Below are positions 18,195 to 27,109 of a DNA stretch of 64,000 bases, in pieces. The notes below the pieces were generated by a model. It worked only from the letters and a program-made list of their open reading frames with translations, did no database searches and was not told the origin of the DNA. Each line of letters starts with the position of its first letter. Positions within the stretch are counted from its first letter, which is position 1. The position numbers and the translations under genes are program-made. Source of the stretch: Aestuariivivens sediminicola (GTDB lineage: Bacteria; Bacteroidota; Bacteroidia; Flavobacteriales; Flavobacteriaceae); contig NZ_JAKMCM010000001.1 in the NCBI RefSeq assembly GCF_022662015.1, forward strand, positions 62,001-126,000, read 5' to 3'.

Positions 18195-18935
18195 ATGATT
18201 TTAAGAGCCAATAACTTAATGAAGTCCTACAGCGGACGAAAAGTGGTGAAGGATGTTTCGCTTGAAGTGCAGCAGGGTGAAATCGTGGGACTATTAGGGC
18301 CGAACGGAGCGGGAAAGACCACCTCATTTTATATGATCGTTGGTTTGATAAAACCGAATGGCGGGACCATCTATCTGGATAACACCGATATCACGAAATA
18401 TCCCATGTACAAGCGGGCGCAGAATGGGATCGGGTATCTGGCCCAAGAGGCCTCTGTATTCAGGAAACTGAGTATTGAAGATAATATTCTCAGCGTACTG
18501 CAGCTCACCAAACTGAGTAAAAAGGAACAACATCTCAAAATGGAATCCCTCATCGAAGAGTTCGGACTGGGACACATCAGAAAGAATCGTGGTGACCTCC
18601 TTTCCGGAGGTGAGCGCCGACGTACGGAAATTGCGAGAGCCCTGGCCACCGATCCTAACTTCATATTATTGGATGAACCCTTTGCCGGTGTTGACCCGGT
18701 GGCGGTTGAAGACATACAGCGCATTGTGGCCCAACTCACAAAAAAGAACATCGGTATTCTGATAACCGATCATAACGTGCAGGAAACACTGGCCATTACC
18801 GACCGAACCTATTTGATGTTCGAGGGCAGTATTCTCAAAGCAGGCGAACCTGAGGATCTGGCCAATGATGCCATGGTACGAAAAGTGTACCTCGGTCAGA
18901 ACTTCGAATTGCGGAAGAAGAAGATAAGGGATTAG
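18195..18935 (+). CDS. lptB: LPS export ABC transporter ATP-binding protein LptB
   Basis: A 246-residue stand-alone ATPase of the Lpt machine that powers LPS extraction by LptFG. Walker A is GPNGAGKTT; the signature is LSGGERRR with the LptB/LivF-type Arg run; Walker B is [12 protein letters not shown]; the switch is ITDHNVQET. The SGGERRR and AGVDP motifs separate it from generic ABC ATPases. The association with kdsD (Kdo synthesis) four genes upstream fits an LPS role. Confidence 0.94.
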   Translation: MILRANNLMKSYSGRKVVKDVSLEVQQGEIVGLLGPNGAGKTTSFYMIVGLIKPNGGTIYLDNTDITKYPMYKRAQNGIGYLAQEASVFRKLSIEDNILSVLQLTKLSKKEQHLKMESLIEEFGLGHIRKNRGDLLSGGERRRTEIARALATDPNFILLDEPFAGVDPVAVEDIQRIVAQLTKKNIGILITDHNVQETLAITDRTYLMFEGSILKAGEPEDLANDAMVRKVYLGQNFELRKKKIRD

Positions 18936-19226
18936 GGTTTGGAGTTATTTTTTAATCTTCTTTTTTGCATCGCCCAAAAAAGAACATATAAAAAAATAAT
19001 AGATTCCTGCCTGCGCAGGAATGACAAAAGGAATTCGAATTTGTAATTGTGTAAAAGATATGCAGTAATGCAATTATACTGCAATATGAACTGCCGGGGA
19101 ATCCCAAATAGAAGACATTTGATATTTCCATCGTTATATTCGACAACGATCTGTCATTCCTGCGAAAGCAGGAATCCATAAATCAATAATAGAATCAAAG
19201 AAGATTAATACATCCTTTAGGTCATC
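18936..19226. repeat. Gene-free gap with three palindromic repeat units
   Basis: It holds three hairpins of families that recur in the polysaccharide locus. The first is TTCTTTTTTG/CAAAAAAGAA (18958-18967 with 18975-18984). The second is ATTCCTGC/GCAGGAAT (19003-19010 with 19015-19022). The third is the same ATTCCTGC unit in opposite orientation (19156-19163 with 19168-19175, loop GAAA). The two ATTCCTGC units carry the same flank (GCAGGAATGACA outward in one, TGTCATTCCTGC in the other), so they form an inverted pair about 130 bp apart. No gene is visible. Confidence 0.8.
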
Positions 19227-20102
19227 TCAAAACACCACCCCCTTTATCCATTTAAAGATTTTAACCAGGAGCAGCGCTGCCAGACCTACCGCGAATCCAA
19301 TAATAAAATCCCTGAGGAAACCGGGGAGGCCTTCTAAAAGATGATGAAAAACATCAATGTTATGTGAAAAAATACCTCCGGACACCAATAATAAAGCCAC
19401 AGTGCCTATAACAGAAAGGCTCTTTATCACCCAGGGCAAAGCACGAATCAGGAAATACCCGATACCGCCCAATATAGTGTTCTTCCTTTCCGCATTCAGC
19501 TTCACCAGTCTGAACCCAAAATCATCCATCCGCACTATTAAGGCCACAACGCCATACACCCCGACGGTAGCCAGAACAGCAACCAGAGACACCACCAGGA
19601 TCTGGAATAACAGCGGCTTTCCGATAACGGTGCCCAGTGCGATGATGACAATCTCAACCGAAAGGATAAAATCCGTCACTATAGCAGATTTTATCTTTTC
19701 TTTTTCTTTAGTTAACGAATGGTTTTCAATTTCCATCTCAGAAGAAGGATCTTCTTCTTCACGATTGCGGTGAACAAGACCCTCATAAATTTTTTCAACG
19801 CCCTCAAAAGCCAGATAAATTCCGCCCAGAACCAACGCTGCTTTCACCGCCCAGGGAGCGAAGGCACTTAAAAGAAAGGCTATGGGTAAAATAATGAGCT
19901 TATTCAGCATGGATCCCTTTGAAATGGCCCAGATAACGGGCAATTCCCTTGAAGAGACAAAGCCTGTGGCCTTTTCAGCATTCACGGCCAGGTCATCCCC
20001 CAGGATGCCTGCTGTTTTCTTGGTCGTAATTTTACTCATCACGACCACATCGTCCATTAAACTCCCGATATCGTCCAATAATGCAAAAAATCCTGAGGCC
20101 AT
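19227..20102 (-). CDS. DUF808 family membrane protein (YedI-like)
   Basis: A 291-residue polytopic membrane protein of the DUF808 family (E. coli YedI is a member). It opens GFFALLDDIGSLMDDVVVMSKITTKKTAGILGDDLAVNAEKATGF, which is the family signature region, and has about six to seven hydrophobic helices with a charged cytoplasmic loop around residues 115-150. Its function is not established. It begins 13 nt after the pssA stop and is probably co-transcribed with it. Confidence 0.88.
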   Translation of the reverse strand: MASGFFALLDDIGSLMDDVVVMSKITTKKTAGILGDDLAVNAEKATGFVSSRELPVIWAISKGSMLNKLIILPIAFLLSAFAPWAVKAALVLGGIYLAFEGVEKIYEGLVHRNREEEDPSSEMEIENHSLTKEKEKIKSAIVTDFILSVEIVIIALGTVIGKPLLFQILVVSLVAVLATVGVYGVVALIVRMDDFGFRLVKLNAERKNTILGGIGYFLIRALPWVIKSLSVIGTVALLLVSGGIFSHNIDVFHHLLEGLPGFLRDFIIGFAVGLAALLLVKIFKWIKGVVF

Positions 20103-20115
20103 AAAGGGTATGGTT

Positions 20116-20844
20116 TTATAGTTTGGAAGAATAATTATCTAGAACAGACATGGCAATGTAAAGTAAAATGAGCAAGGGAATGGCCGCAAATTGTAATATG
20201 ATCAACAATACCACACAGAGCATAATAAAAATGTAACGCGTAGCATTCGCCTTAAAACTATATGTCTTGAACTTTAAGGCGAACAGCCTGATACCTGAAT
20301 TCATAAGGTAACAACTAACCAGCGTTACGGCCATTAAGAACCACTTATTTAAAATGATGACATTAAAGGCATCGTTGTTCTGAAATTCCATGATAAGGGG
20401 TAAGGACAGGATCAGCAAGGCATTGGCCGGTGTGGGTAAGCCCTTGAAGTAGTTCTGCTGCTCGGTGTCGATATTGAAATTGGCCAGACGATAGGCCGAG
20501 GCCAAAGGGATAAGCAAGCCTATCAGCGGAATTAATGGCAACCCAATAGTTTGTGACAGGTCCGATCCCCCCCAGTCCAAGGTCGCCATATCCAGTAATT
20601 TATACATCACTACTCCCGGTACCAGTCCGCTGGTCACCATATCGGCCAAGGAGTCCAACTGCAGACCCAAGTCACTTTGCACCTTTAGTTTACGTGCGAA
20701 GAACCCATCGAAAAAATCAAAAAAGATCCCTAAAAAGACAAATAAAGCCGCACCGACAAACTGGCCATTTACGGCATGAATCACCCCAATGGCACCACAC
20801 AATAAATTCAGCAGCGTCATGGTATTCGGAATATGTCGTTTCAT
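20116..20844 (-). CDS. pssA: CDP-diacylglycerol-serine O-phosphatidyltransferase
   Basis: This enzyme makes phosphatidylserine from CDP-diacylglycerol and serine in the inner membrane, the route to phosphatidylethanolamine. The start at the ATG at 20844 (MKRHIPNTMTLLNLL, 242 residues) fits the family; the open frame to 20925 adds a non-conserved tail. The CDP-alcohol phosphotransferase motif is intact: DGFFAR, eight residues, G, three, D, three, D (within FFDGFFARK to LQLDSLAD). About seven membrane segments follow. Confidence 0.92.
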   Translation of the reverse strand: MKRHIPNTMTLLNLLCGAIGVIHAVNGQFVGAALFVFLGIFFDFFDGFFARKLKVQSDLGLQLDSLADMVTSGLVPGVVMYKLLDMATLDWGGSDLSQTIGLPLIPLIGLLIPLASAYRLANFNIDTEQQNYFKGLPTPANALLILSLPLIMEFQNNDAFNVIILNKWFLMAVTLVSCYLMNSGIRLFALKFKTYSFKANATRYIFIMLCVVLLIILQFAAIPLLILLYIAMSVLDNYSSKL

Positions 20845-21177
20845 GGCTTTACGATCAGTTAATAGCTTTTCAAAATTTAGCGCTCGGCCTCCAACAGAAA
20901 GACGGCACCGCTGTAAAAATAGCAAACTAAAAGCGTCTGAGACCCATCAGCCATTAATTTTTCTTAACAGATAAGTGGCAGCACTATGTCATGAGGCTAA
21001 AAAACCTAATCTGGGCAATTGCTGTTCTTCATTATTTGTTAAGCCGACGTTATATCAGAGCTATTCATGGCTTTAAACCCCATGTGTATAAGACAGAACG
21101 AGAGATAAAAACAATAACTATTCTAAATTCAAGTTTATAGATTGTAAATTATGTGCATCTTTGTAAAAAATTTGTGA
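20845..21177. other. Intergenic gap between pssA and the PorV/PorQ-like gene
   Basis: About 330 nt between divergent genes, presumably carrying both promoters. A 49-codon plus-strand open frame (20991-21140) is present but matches nothing I know. I see no repeat unit of the families found elsewhere and no clean TTG-TAnnTTTG pair. Confidence 0.4.
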
Positions 21178-22248
21178 TTGAAAGTTTACCTCGCTACCAT
21201 ATCCTGCCTGATCGGTCTGCTCTTAAGTAGTCAGACCACCAGAAAATATTCCAATGAATTTATGAATATTGGAGTCGATGCTGCCGCATTGGGCATGAGC
21301 AGTGCGGTCACCTCCCATACCTCTGATGTCAATTCGGGTTATTGGAACCCGGCCGGTCTGCTGGCACTCGAAGACAATCAACTGGCCCTGATGCATTCCA
21401 GTTATTTTGCGAACATCGCCAACTACGACTATGCGGCCTATGCCATGCCTCTGGATGACAGGAGTGCCGTGGCTGTCTCCCTGATCCGTTTTGCGGTGGA
21501 CGACATCCTGAATACCACCCAGCTGATCGATGAGCAGGGCAACATCAACTACGACCGCATCAGCCTGTTTTCCACGGCCGATTACGGGCTCACCTTTTCC
21601 TATGCAAGGGCGCTCCCGGTTGAAGGCCTGAACTATGGGGTGAATGCCAAGGTGATTCGGCGTATCATTGGGGATTTTGCCTCGTCCTGGGGCTTTGGAC
21701 TGGATCTAGGGATACAGTTTGAAACAGGAAATGACTGGAAATTCGGCCTCATGGCGCGCGACATTACCACGACCTTCAATGCCTGGGCCATCGATGAAGA
21801 TGAATTCAACACGATTCGTGATGCCGTGGCGGGTCAAAATCAGGAATTGCCTGAAACCACCGAAATCACCATTCCAAAATTACAGCTGGGCGTTTCCAAA
21901 ATGCTCACCTTTAACTACGATTACAAACTCCTGACGGCCGTCAACCTGAATGTGCGTTTTGAAGAGAACAATGATATCATTTCAAGCTCTTTTGCCAGTA
22001 TCAATCCGGCGCTTGGATTTGAATTTGCCTATATCGATATGGTCTATCTACGAGCCGGTATGGGTAATTTCCAGAATGAGCTGCAGATCGACAATACCGA
22101 GCAACTCACCTTTCAGCCGAGTTTTGGTGTGGGTTTTAAATACAACGGCATCCAGATAGATTATGCCTTTACCGATATTGGTGATCAGAGCGTTGCGCTG
22201 TATTCCAATGTCTTCTCCTTAAAACTCGATTTTAGTATCTTTAGATAA
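21178..22248 (+). CDS. PorV/PorQ-type outer-membrane beta-barrel protein
   Basis: A 356-residue protein with a signal sequence (VYLATISCLIGLLLSS) and a FadL/PorV-like barrel body. The N-terminal NIGVDAAALGMSSAVTSHTSDVNSGYWNPAGL segment is the hallmark of the PorV/PorQ family. PorV itself is a type-IX secretion shuttle protein. This gene lacks other por neighbours, so a direct T9SS role is only possible. The start is TTG; the preceding in-frame codon is a stop, and there is no nearby ATG. It is followed 11 nt later by the DUF4105 gene. Confidence 0.85.
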   Translation: MKVYLATISCLIGLLLSSQTTRKYSNEFMNIGVDAAALGMSSAVTSHTSDVNSGYWNPAGLLALEDNQLALMHSSYFANIANYDYAAYAMPLDDRSAVAVSLIRFAVDDILNTTQLIDEQGNINYDRISLFSTADYGLTFSYARALPVEGLNYGVNAKVIRRIIGDFASSWGFGLDLGIQFETGNDWKFGLMARDITTTFNAWAIDEDEFNTIRDAVAGQNQELPETTEITIPKLQLGVSKMLTFNYDYKLLTAVNLNVRFEENNDIISSSFASINPALGFEFAYIDMVYLRAGMGNFQNELQIDNTEQLTFQPSFGVGFKYNGIQIDYAFTDIGDQSVALYSNVFSLKLDFSIFR

Positions 22249-22259
22249 TCTCATTTTCC

Positions 22260-23438
22260 ATGCGTAAACAACTGTTCCTGCTCTTTATCCTCTTCACTGC
22301 CCTAACAGCAGCAGGTCAGCCCAAAACATTATCACCGGAAGCAGAAATCAGTGTGCTGACCATTGGCCCGGGCTACACCTTGAACGATGCCTTCGGACAC
22401 AGTGCGTTCCGAATCAAGGATCACATCAGGGGCATCGACCTGGTATTCAACTATGGCGTTTACGATTTCAACGCGCCCAACTTTTACCTCAAGTTTGCCC
22501 AGGGTAAGCTCAATTACCTCATCGGACTGGATTACTATGAGGATTTCTATGAAAGTTATGTATCCCAGAACAGAACCATTAGGGCGCAGGTGCTCAATTT
22601 GTCGCCAACCGAGAAACAGCAATTATTCGATTATCTCCTTAACAATTACAGACCAGAGAACCGGGCCTATCTCTATGATTTCTTCTACGATAATTGCGCC
22701 ACTAAAATTCGCGATGTGGTTGAGGACATTTCCGATCATCCTATTGCCTTTTATGTCCCTGAAGACTTCGAGGCTAAAACCTTCAGGACACTCATTCATG
22801 AGCATCTGAAGCTCAATTCCTGGGGGGCTTTGGGTATCGACGTGGCTTTGGGATCGGTCATCGATCGGGAGGCCTCGCCTTACGAACACATGTTTTTACC
22901 GAAAAACATCTATCGCTTTTTTGCTGCGGCCGATATGCAGTCCAATCCCGACCAGGCCCTGGTCATTGCATCTTCGGTGTTGTTCGAAAAGTTGGAGCAA
23001 CCAAAATCCAATGGTTTCATCAGCAGTCCGCTGAGTATATTTGGCCTGATAGCCTGCATCATCCTTTTCATCACCTACAGGGACTTTCAACACAAGCAAC
23101 GGAGTCCTTGGCTGGATGTAGTGTTATTCAGTGTCACAGGAATTGTTGGGGTATTTATCTTACTCTTATGGTTTGCCACCGACCATACCGGCACCCATCA
23201 GAATTACAATCTGTTATGGGCCTTTGCGCTGAACCTGTTCATGATCCCCCAACTTCTGAAAACACAGCCGAAGTCCTGGTTTGTCAAGTACCTCAAATTC
23301 CTGATCATCCTGCTGGCCTTGATGACCCTGCACTGGATCATCGGTATTCAGGTGTTCGCCATAGGATTGATACCCTTATTTATAGCATTAGCCTGTCGTT
23401 ACCTGTTTTTGGTATACCACTATAATAGGCTGAAATAA
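22260..23438 (+). CDS. DUF4105 (Lnb N-terminal-like) membrane protein
   Basis: A 392-residue protein with a cleavable signal (LFILFTALTAAGQ), a periplasmic DUF4105 domain (about 25-240) with GPGYTLNDAFGHSAFRI and FYDNCATKIRDVV, and four to five C-terminal membrane helices. The conserved His and Cys in GHSAFR and DNCATK suggest a papain/NlpC-like hydrolase. The related Lnb domain acts in lipoprotein N-acyl transfer in Gram-positives. The actual function in Bacteroidota is not established. It is co-transcribed with the PorV/PorQ-like gene. Confidence 0.82.
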   Translation: MRKQLFLLFILFTALTAAGQPKTLSPEAEISVLTIGPGYTLNDAFGHSAFRIKDHIRGIDLVFNYGVYDFNAPNFYLKFAQGKLNYLIGLDYYEDFYESYVSQNRTIRAQVLNLSPTEKQQLFDYLLNNYRPENRAYLYDFFYDNCATKIRDVVEDISDHPIAFYVPEDFEAKTFRTLIHEHLKLNSWGALGIDVALGSVIDREASPYEHMFLPKNIYRFFAAADMQSNPDQALVIASSVLFEKLEQPKSNGFISSPLSIFGLIACIILFITYRDFQHKQRSPWLDVVLFSVTGIVGVFILLLWFATDHTGTHQNYNLLWAFALNLFMIPQLLKTQPKSWFVKYLKFLIILLALMTLHWIIGIQVFAIGLIPLFIALACRYLFLVYHYNRLK

Positions 23439-23451
23439 TGATTACCATAAT

Positions 23452-23487
23452 CTAAAGACTACCAACTACCATCTAAAGACTACCAAC
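23452..23487. repeat. 15-bp direct repeat with 21-bp period
   Basis: CTAAAGACTACCAAC occurs at 23452-23466 and again at 23473-23487, in the 54-nt gap between the convergent DUF4105 and sugar-transferase genes. It is a short tandem duplication with no recognised role. Confidence 0.7.
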
Positions 23488-23492
23488 AAACA

Positions 23493-24884
23493 TCACTGCC
23501 CCCTGAAGAAGATCACCGTACTAATGGTTTTGATGAGGATATTGATATCGAGCAGGTAACTGCGGTGTTTGATATAGTACAGATCATACTGCAGTTTCAG
23601 CAGGCTGTCATCCACCGAGGCCCCATAGCGTGTCTTCACCTGTGCCCAGCCCGTAAGTCCGGGTTTAATGATATGCCGGGTCTCGTAAAACGGCAACAAC
23701 TGCGATAACTCCCGCACAAAATGGGGGCGCTCCGGTCTCGGACCAATCAGACTCATCTCCCCTTTCAAAATGTTCAGGAACTGCGGGAACTCATCCAAAC
23801 GGGTATTTCTCAAAAACTTTCCAAACAGGGTAATTCGAGAGTCATCCTTAGTGGCCCATACGGCGCCTTTCTGTTCGGCATTCCTGATCATGGTGCGGAA
23901 CTTGATCATTCGAAACACCTCGCCATTTTTTCCAATACGGTCCTGGACATAAAACAGGGGACCTTTATTGCCAATCAGGTTGCCCAACAGAATGAAGGGT
24001 ACAAATACACTTCCCAGTAGCAATCCGATCAGGGCGGTTACAATATCGGAGAGTCTGCGGAAAAAGAGGTAAAGCTTATTCTGATTGCTTCGGCTGAAAG
24101 GAAAGTATTTATAAAAATCCTTACCCACGAACTGCACCGGTACCCGATGGGTCATTTCCTCATAGACCTGTGTGTACTCTTTAATGGGGAACCCGGTTTC
24201 CAGCAGGTTCATAAGGTGATGGTAGATATCAGGAGTGATGTTTTCCGAGTTGTAACTGGCCACCACGATCTCCCTGATATCGAATTCCTGAATGATCTTA
24301 TGGATTTCATTCGGATTGTATTCCGGTATGCCTAAAAAACGCAGGCTCTCGGGTTTCACCGGTTCACAGTTAATAAAACCCATAATCTTATAGTTGGGGT
24401 CAGCCTCCTTGAAGGCATTTATGATCGTCTCTATATTGGATATTTCACCAATGAGCAGTACTTTTTTATAAAAGCGCGGAGAGGCAACAAAGGTTAAATA
24501 GAGGTAACGCCAAAGCAGCAGGGCAAATAAAATTGAGAAATAAAAATAGAGGATCTGCAGGCGATTGTCCGGCAAGAATGGGGTGAAGAATGGCGTTAAA
24601 AAATAGAACAGCACCGTTGTGGATACCGTCAGGACGATGTTGGAGGTCACCACTTCCAGCTTACTGGACTTCTGCAGGTCGTACAGCTCGAAAACGGTTC
24701 CAAAAATAGAGATATACAAAATGAGCACCAGTACCCAGGTCCAGTTCTCTTCATTGATACTGAAATAATCGAAATCGAAAATAGTCCCCACCACATACAG
24801 TACTGCCAAGACAAAAAGGATATCGAACAGTCTGAGCAGGACCTTACGTTCTGAAATATCAAAATGAATACTTGGGGTGGCCAT
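23493..24884 (-). CDS. Polyprenyl-phosphate sugar-1-phosphate transferase (WbaP/WcaJ type)
   Basis: It starts polysaccharide assembly by moving a sugar-1-phosphate from a nucleotide sugar onto undecaprenyl phosphate. From the ATG at 24884 (463 residues; the frame opens at a GTG at 24893) it has four to five N-terminal membrane helices, a Rossmann-like middle domain (VLLIGEISNIETI), a re-entrant helix (DIVTALIGLLLGSVF), and the catalytic bacterial sugar-transferase domain with KFRTM, RLDEFPQFLNILKGEMSLIGPRPE and KPGLTGWAQV. It is the last gene of the minus-strand locus. Confidence 0.93.
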   Translation of the reverse strand: MATPSIHFDISERKVLLRLFDILFVLAVLYVVGTIFDFDYFSINEENWTWVLVLILYISIFGTVFELYDLQKSSKLEVVTSNIVLTVSTTVLFYFLTPFFTPFLPDNRLQILYFYFSILFALLLWRYLYLTFVASPRFYKKVLLIGEISNIETIINAFKEADPNYKIMGFINCEPVKPESLRFLGIPEYNPNEIHKIIQEFDIREIVVASYNSENITPDIYHHLMNLLETGFPIKEYTQVYEEMTHRVPVQFVGKDFYKYFPFSRSNQNKLYLFFRRLSDIVTALIGLLLGSVFVPFILLGNLIGNKGPLFYVQDRIGKNGEVFRMIKFRTMIRNAEQKGAVWATKDDSRITLFGKFLRNTRLDEFPQFLNILKGEMSLIGPRPERPHFVRELSQLLPFYETRHIIKPGLTGWAQVKTRYGASVDDSLLKLQYDLYYIKHRSYLLDINILIKTISTVIFFRGQ

Positions 24885-24941
24885 GAAGATCACAGGTTAA
24901 TAGCAGCATAAAGATACTATCTTAAATTAAAACATCCGGAT

Positions 24942-25955
24942 TTATTTTAAAATAGTCAGCCATTGTTCCCTGACAACGGACCAGTCGAAGGCCTCTGCTT
25001 TTTGTCTGGCTGCCATAGTCATAGCCTTCAGGCGCTCCGGGTTGGAGATGAGAATTTTAATAGCGTCTACAAATTCCGCTTCAGCATTGGGGTTGACAAG
25101 TATGCCGTCCTTTTCATGGGTGATCAGGTAAGGCATGCCACCCACATTGGTGGATACTACGGGCAGTCCCAGGGCCATGGCCTCAATCACACTTACCGGC
25201 ATATTATCGAAGTTCGTGGTATTGATGAACAGGTTATAATCTTGTGAAAGGGCTATCCACTTTTCTTTGGACAACTTTCCGGTAAAGTACACCTCAAGCT
25301 CTAAGGCCTCGGCCAAGCTTTTGGTAGCCTCTAAACTGCCGTCACCACTATCCGGTCCAACCATGCACAGGTATGCTTTAATGCCTTCGTCGCGCAGGCA
25401 CTTCAACACCTTTACTGCCAGTTCCGGGTTATAAATGTTTGAAAAGGAGCGCACCCATAAAATCTGAGGCTCTTGTAATGGTCTTGACTTAAATTGATAA
25501 TTGTCCAGGTCAATGCTATTCGGAATATACTTAAGATGTGTATAGCCATATCGCGCGAAAGTGTTCTCCATAAATCGGGATGGAGCGATATTGACATGGG
25601 CGTGATTAAAAAGGCGTTGACTCCATAGCGGACTCTGTTTTAGTCGCGTTTCTAGGTTACCCCCATGTAAGATGGGAATGTACTTTAATTTAAACATCCG
25701 ACATAATTGAGCGACCCATACGGCATACCAGAAGTTAAGCGTACTATAGGTATCTATAAGGACATAGTCGACCTTCTTATTATACTTCCAACAGGTGTAA
25801 AGCATATCCAATAACCTAACCACTTTATTTCTTTGCGATGAGGCATAAAATACCTGTATACCCTCTTGTTCCAATAAGGGTCCCAAATGTGCGATACCGG
25901 TTATGTTTCGACGCCGATCCTTTAGATTATTCCCTATATAAAGTACAGAAGTCAT
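24942..25955 (-). CDS. Glycosyltransferase family 4-type enzyme
   Basis: A 337-residue GT-B retaining transferase. Acceptor-side N-domain (about 1-165) with HGGNLETRL, then the donor domain with MPVSVIEAMALGLPVVSTNVGG, which carries the E-x7-type loop, and a C-terminal helix EAFDWSVVREQW. It is short for GT4 (usually 360-400). The donor sugar and linkage cannot be read from sequence. It lies just upstream of the initiating transferase and just downstream of the repeat island at 26.0-27.1 kb. Confidence 0.88.
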   Translation of the reverse strand: MTSVLYIGNNLKDRRRNITGIAHLGPLLEQEGIQVFYASSQRNKVVRLLDMLYTCWKYNKKVDYVLIDTYSTLNFWYAVWVAQLCRMFKLKYIPILHGGNLETRLKQSPLWSQRLFNHAHVNIAPSRFMENTFARYGYTHLKYIPNSIDLDNYQFKSRPLQEPQILWVRSFSNIYNPELAVKVLKCLRDEGIKAYLCMVGPDSGDGSLEATKSLAEALELEVYFTGKLSKEKWIALSQDYNLFINTTNFDNMPVSVIEAMALGLPVVSTNVGGMPYLITHEKDGILVNPNAEAEFVDAIKILISNPERLKAMTMAARQKAEAFDWSVVREQWLTILK

Positions 25956-26419
25956 GGCCTTAAAGGTACGAGTAAATTTAATGTCAATTTAGAACAGGTT
26001 TAAAAACATGTTCTCAAGTATTCCTACCTTTCCATAATAATTCAAGATAAACTAAGGAGGGAATGCATTCCAATCATTAAAACAGTTTAGATTCTCAGAA
26101 CCCTCCGTCTCACGCCTGTCGCGTAATCCACCTCCCTTAGGCTTAAAGTAGGAGCCAGTTAAATTAATCTTTCTTGTTCCCCTCTTGGGTTCAAGAGGGG
26201 AATGAATCCCGCCTAATGGCGGGAGAAAGGGGTGTTTGATTAAAAAACACGTATTGTTTAGCATAACCCTCCGTCTCACGCCTGTGGCGTGATCCACCGC
26301 CTTTAACCTTAAGTGAGGAGCCGGTTACATAAATCTTTCTTATTCCCTTATGAATTAATGGATTCCTGCCTGCGCAGGAATGACAAAAACACTTCTATTC
26401 TAAATTTGATTAATCCAAG

Positions 26420-26580
26420 TAAGAATATAAGCTCAAAAGCTTGGAGATTCAGGAACGAAGTGACGCCAAGTTTTGAGCTTGGTTCACCGAAGGTGAAATT
26501 CCTACTATTGGTGTCCTTTTTTTGGTTCATTTTTTTGGACAAGCAAAAAAATGAACATAAAACCAAATTGACTGCCGAAG
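26420..26580 (+). repeat. 161-bp direct repeat, copy 1 (copy 2 at 38621-38781)
   Basis: It is made of consecutive hairpins: AAGCTCAAAA.. with ..TTTTGAGCTT, TTCACC/GGTGAA, and GTTCATTTTTTT/AAAAAAATGAAC. Only a handful of bases differ from copy 2, and the orientation is the same. Confidence 0.85.
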
Positions 26581-26634
26581 CTATAAGGACTAGACGTTTT
26601 TGGTTCTTTTTGCGGCAATGGGAAAAAGAACATT
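26537..26634 (+). repeat. 98-bp exact duplicate, copy 1
   Basis: Identical by eye to 26719-26816 (offset 182). It includes the GTTCTTTTT/AAAAAGAAC hairpin (26603-26611 with 26623-26631). Confidence 0.8.
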
Positions 26635-26718
26635 TAAAAAAATAATAAATTCCTAATTGCTATCCCCCAGGTAGGCAGGTTTGGTTCAGTTGCTTGCCCT
26701 GAGCGCTGTCGAAGGGTT

Positions 26719-26816
26719 GGACAAGCAAAAAAATGAACATAAAACCAAATTGACTGCCGAAGCTATAAGGACTAGACGTTTTTGGTTCTTTTTGCGGCAA
26801 TGGGAAAAAGAACATT
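26719..26816 (+). repeat. 98-bp exact duplicate, copy 2
   Basis: Second copy of 26537-26634 with the same hairpin. The two are separated by about 85 bp of degenerate repeat fragments. Confidence 0.8.
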
Positions 26817-27069
26817 ACTAAGAATTATAAATCATTCCGTAATAGATTCCCGCTGTAGTTTATCTTGAGCGATAGTCGAAAGGCAGGAATGACAAATCCA
26901 TCTAAAATTTAAATTGACCGCCGAAGATTCAAGGCTAGCATTTCCTGCCTGCCATCCGCCAGGTAGGCAGGTTTGATTCTTTTTTGGGCAATGCAAAATG
27001 CAAAGCATTCATGAATACCATATCATAACAAAAAGGATGCATGAATAAAAAGAATATTTATAAAGGTGG

Positions 27070-27097
27070 TTTTGAGAACATTTCAATGTGCTCAAAA
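27070..27097 (-). terminator. Possible terminator hairpin after the transglutaminase-like gene
   Basis: A 7-bp stem (27070-27076 with 27091-27097) extended by a nested CATT/AATG pairing, 13 nt after the stop at 27110. No T run follows on the minus strand, so intrinsic termination is uncertain. Confidence 0.35.
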
Positions 27098-27109
27098 TTT
27101 CATAAACCC

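Larger units (their letters stand above)
25956..27109. repeat. Repeat island 1 (about 1.15 kb, no gene)
   Basis: It contains two copies of the AACCCTCCGTCTCACGCC unit (from 26096 and 26263), a CCCCTCTTG/CAAGAGGGG hairpin (26179-26200), a CCCGCC/GGCGGG hairpin (26208-26223), and the ATTCCTGC/GCAGGAAT palindrome (26362-26381). A 161-bp block (26420-26580) is nearly identical to 38621-38781. A 98-bp exact duplication lies at 26537-26634 and 26719-26816. Degenerate GCAGGAATGACA and CCAGGTAGGCAG fragments follow. Open frames here read through repeats in several frames and are not genes. Confidence 0.85.

Noticed and set aside
20991-21140. 49-codon plus-strand ORF starting MRLKNLIWAIAVLHYLL
   Set aside because: Short, not recognised, no ribosome site, located where promoters for pssA and the PorV/PorQ-like gene must lie. 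Left unannotated as a gene.
21178-22248. Naming the gene porV
   Set aside because: The family signature is clear, but no T9SS genes are nearby and PorV, PorQ and other members share it.
26052-26645. Open frames on both strands in repeat island 1 (60-110 codons)
   Set aside because: They read through palindromic repeats; the same translation (ending in a FLRRQESI-type string) recurs wherever the repeat occurs, in either direction, without a ribosome site.
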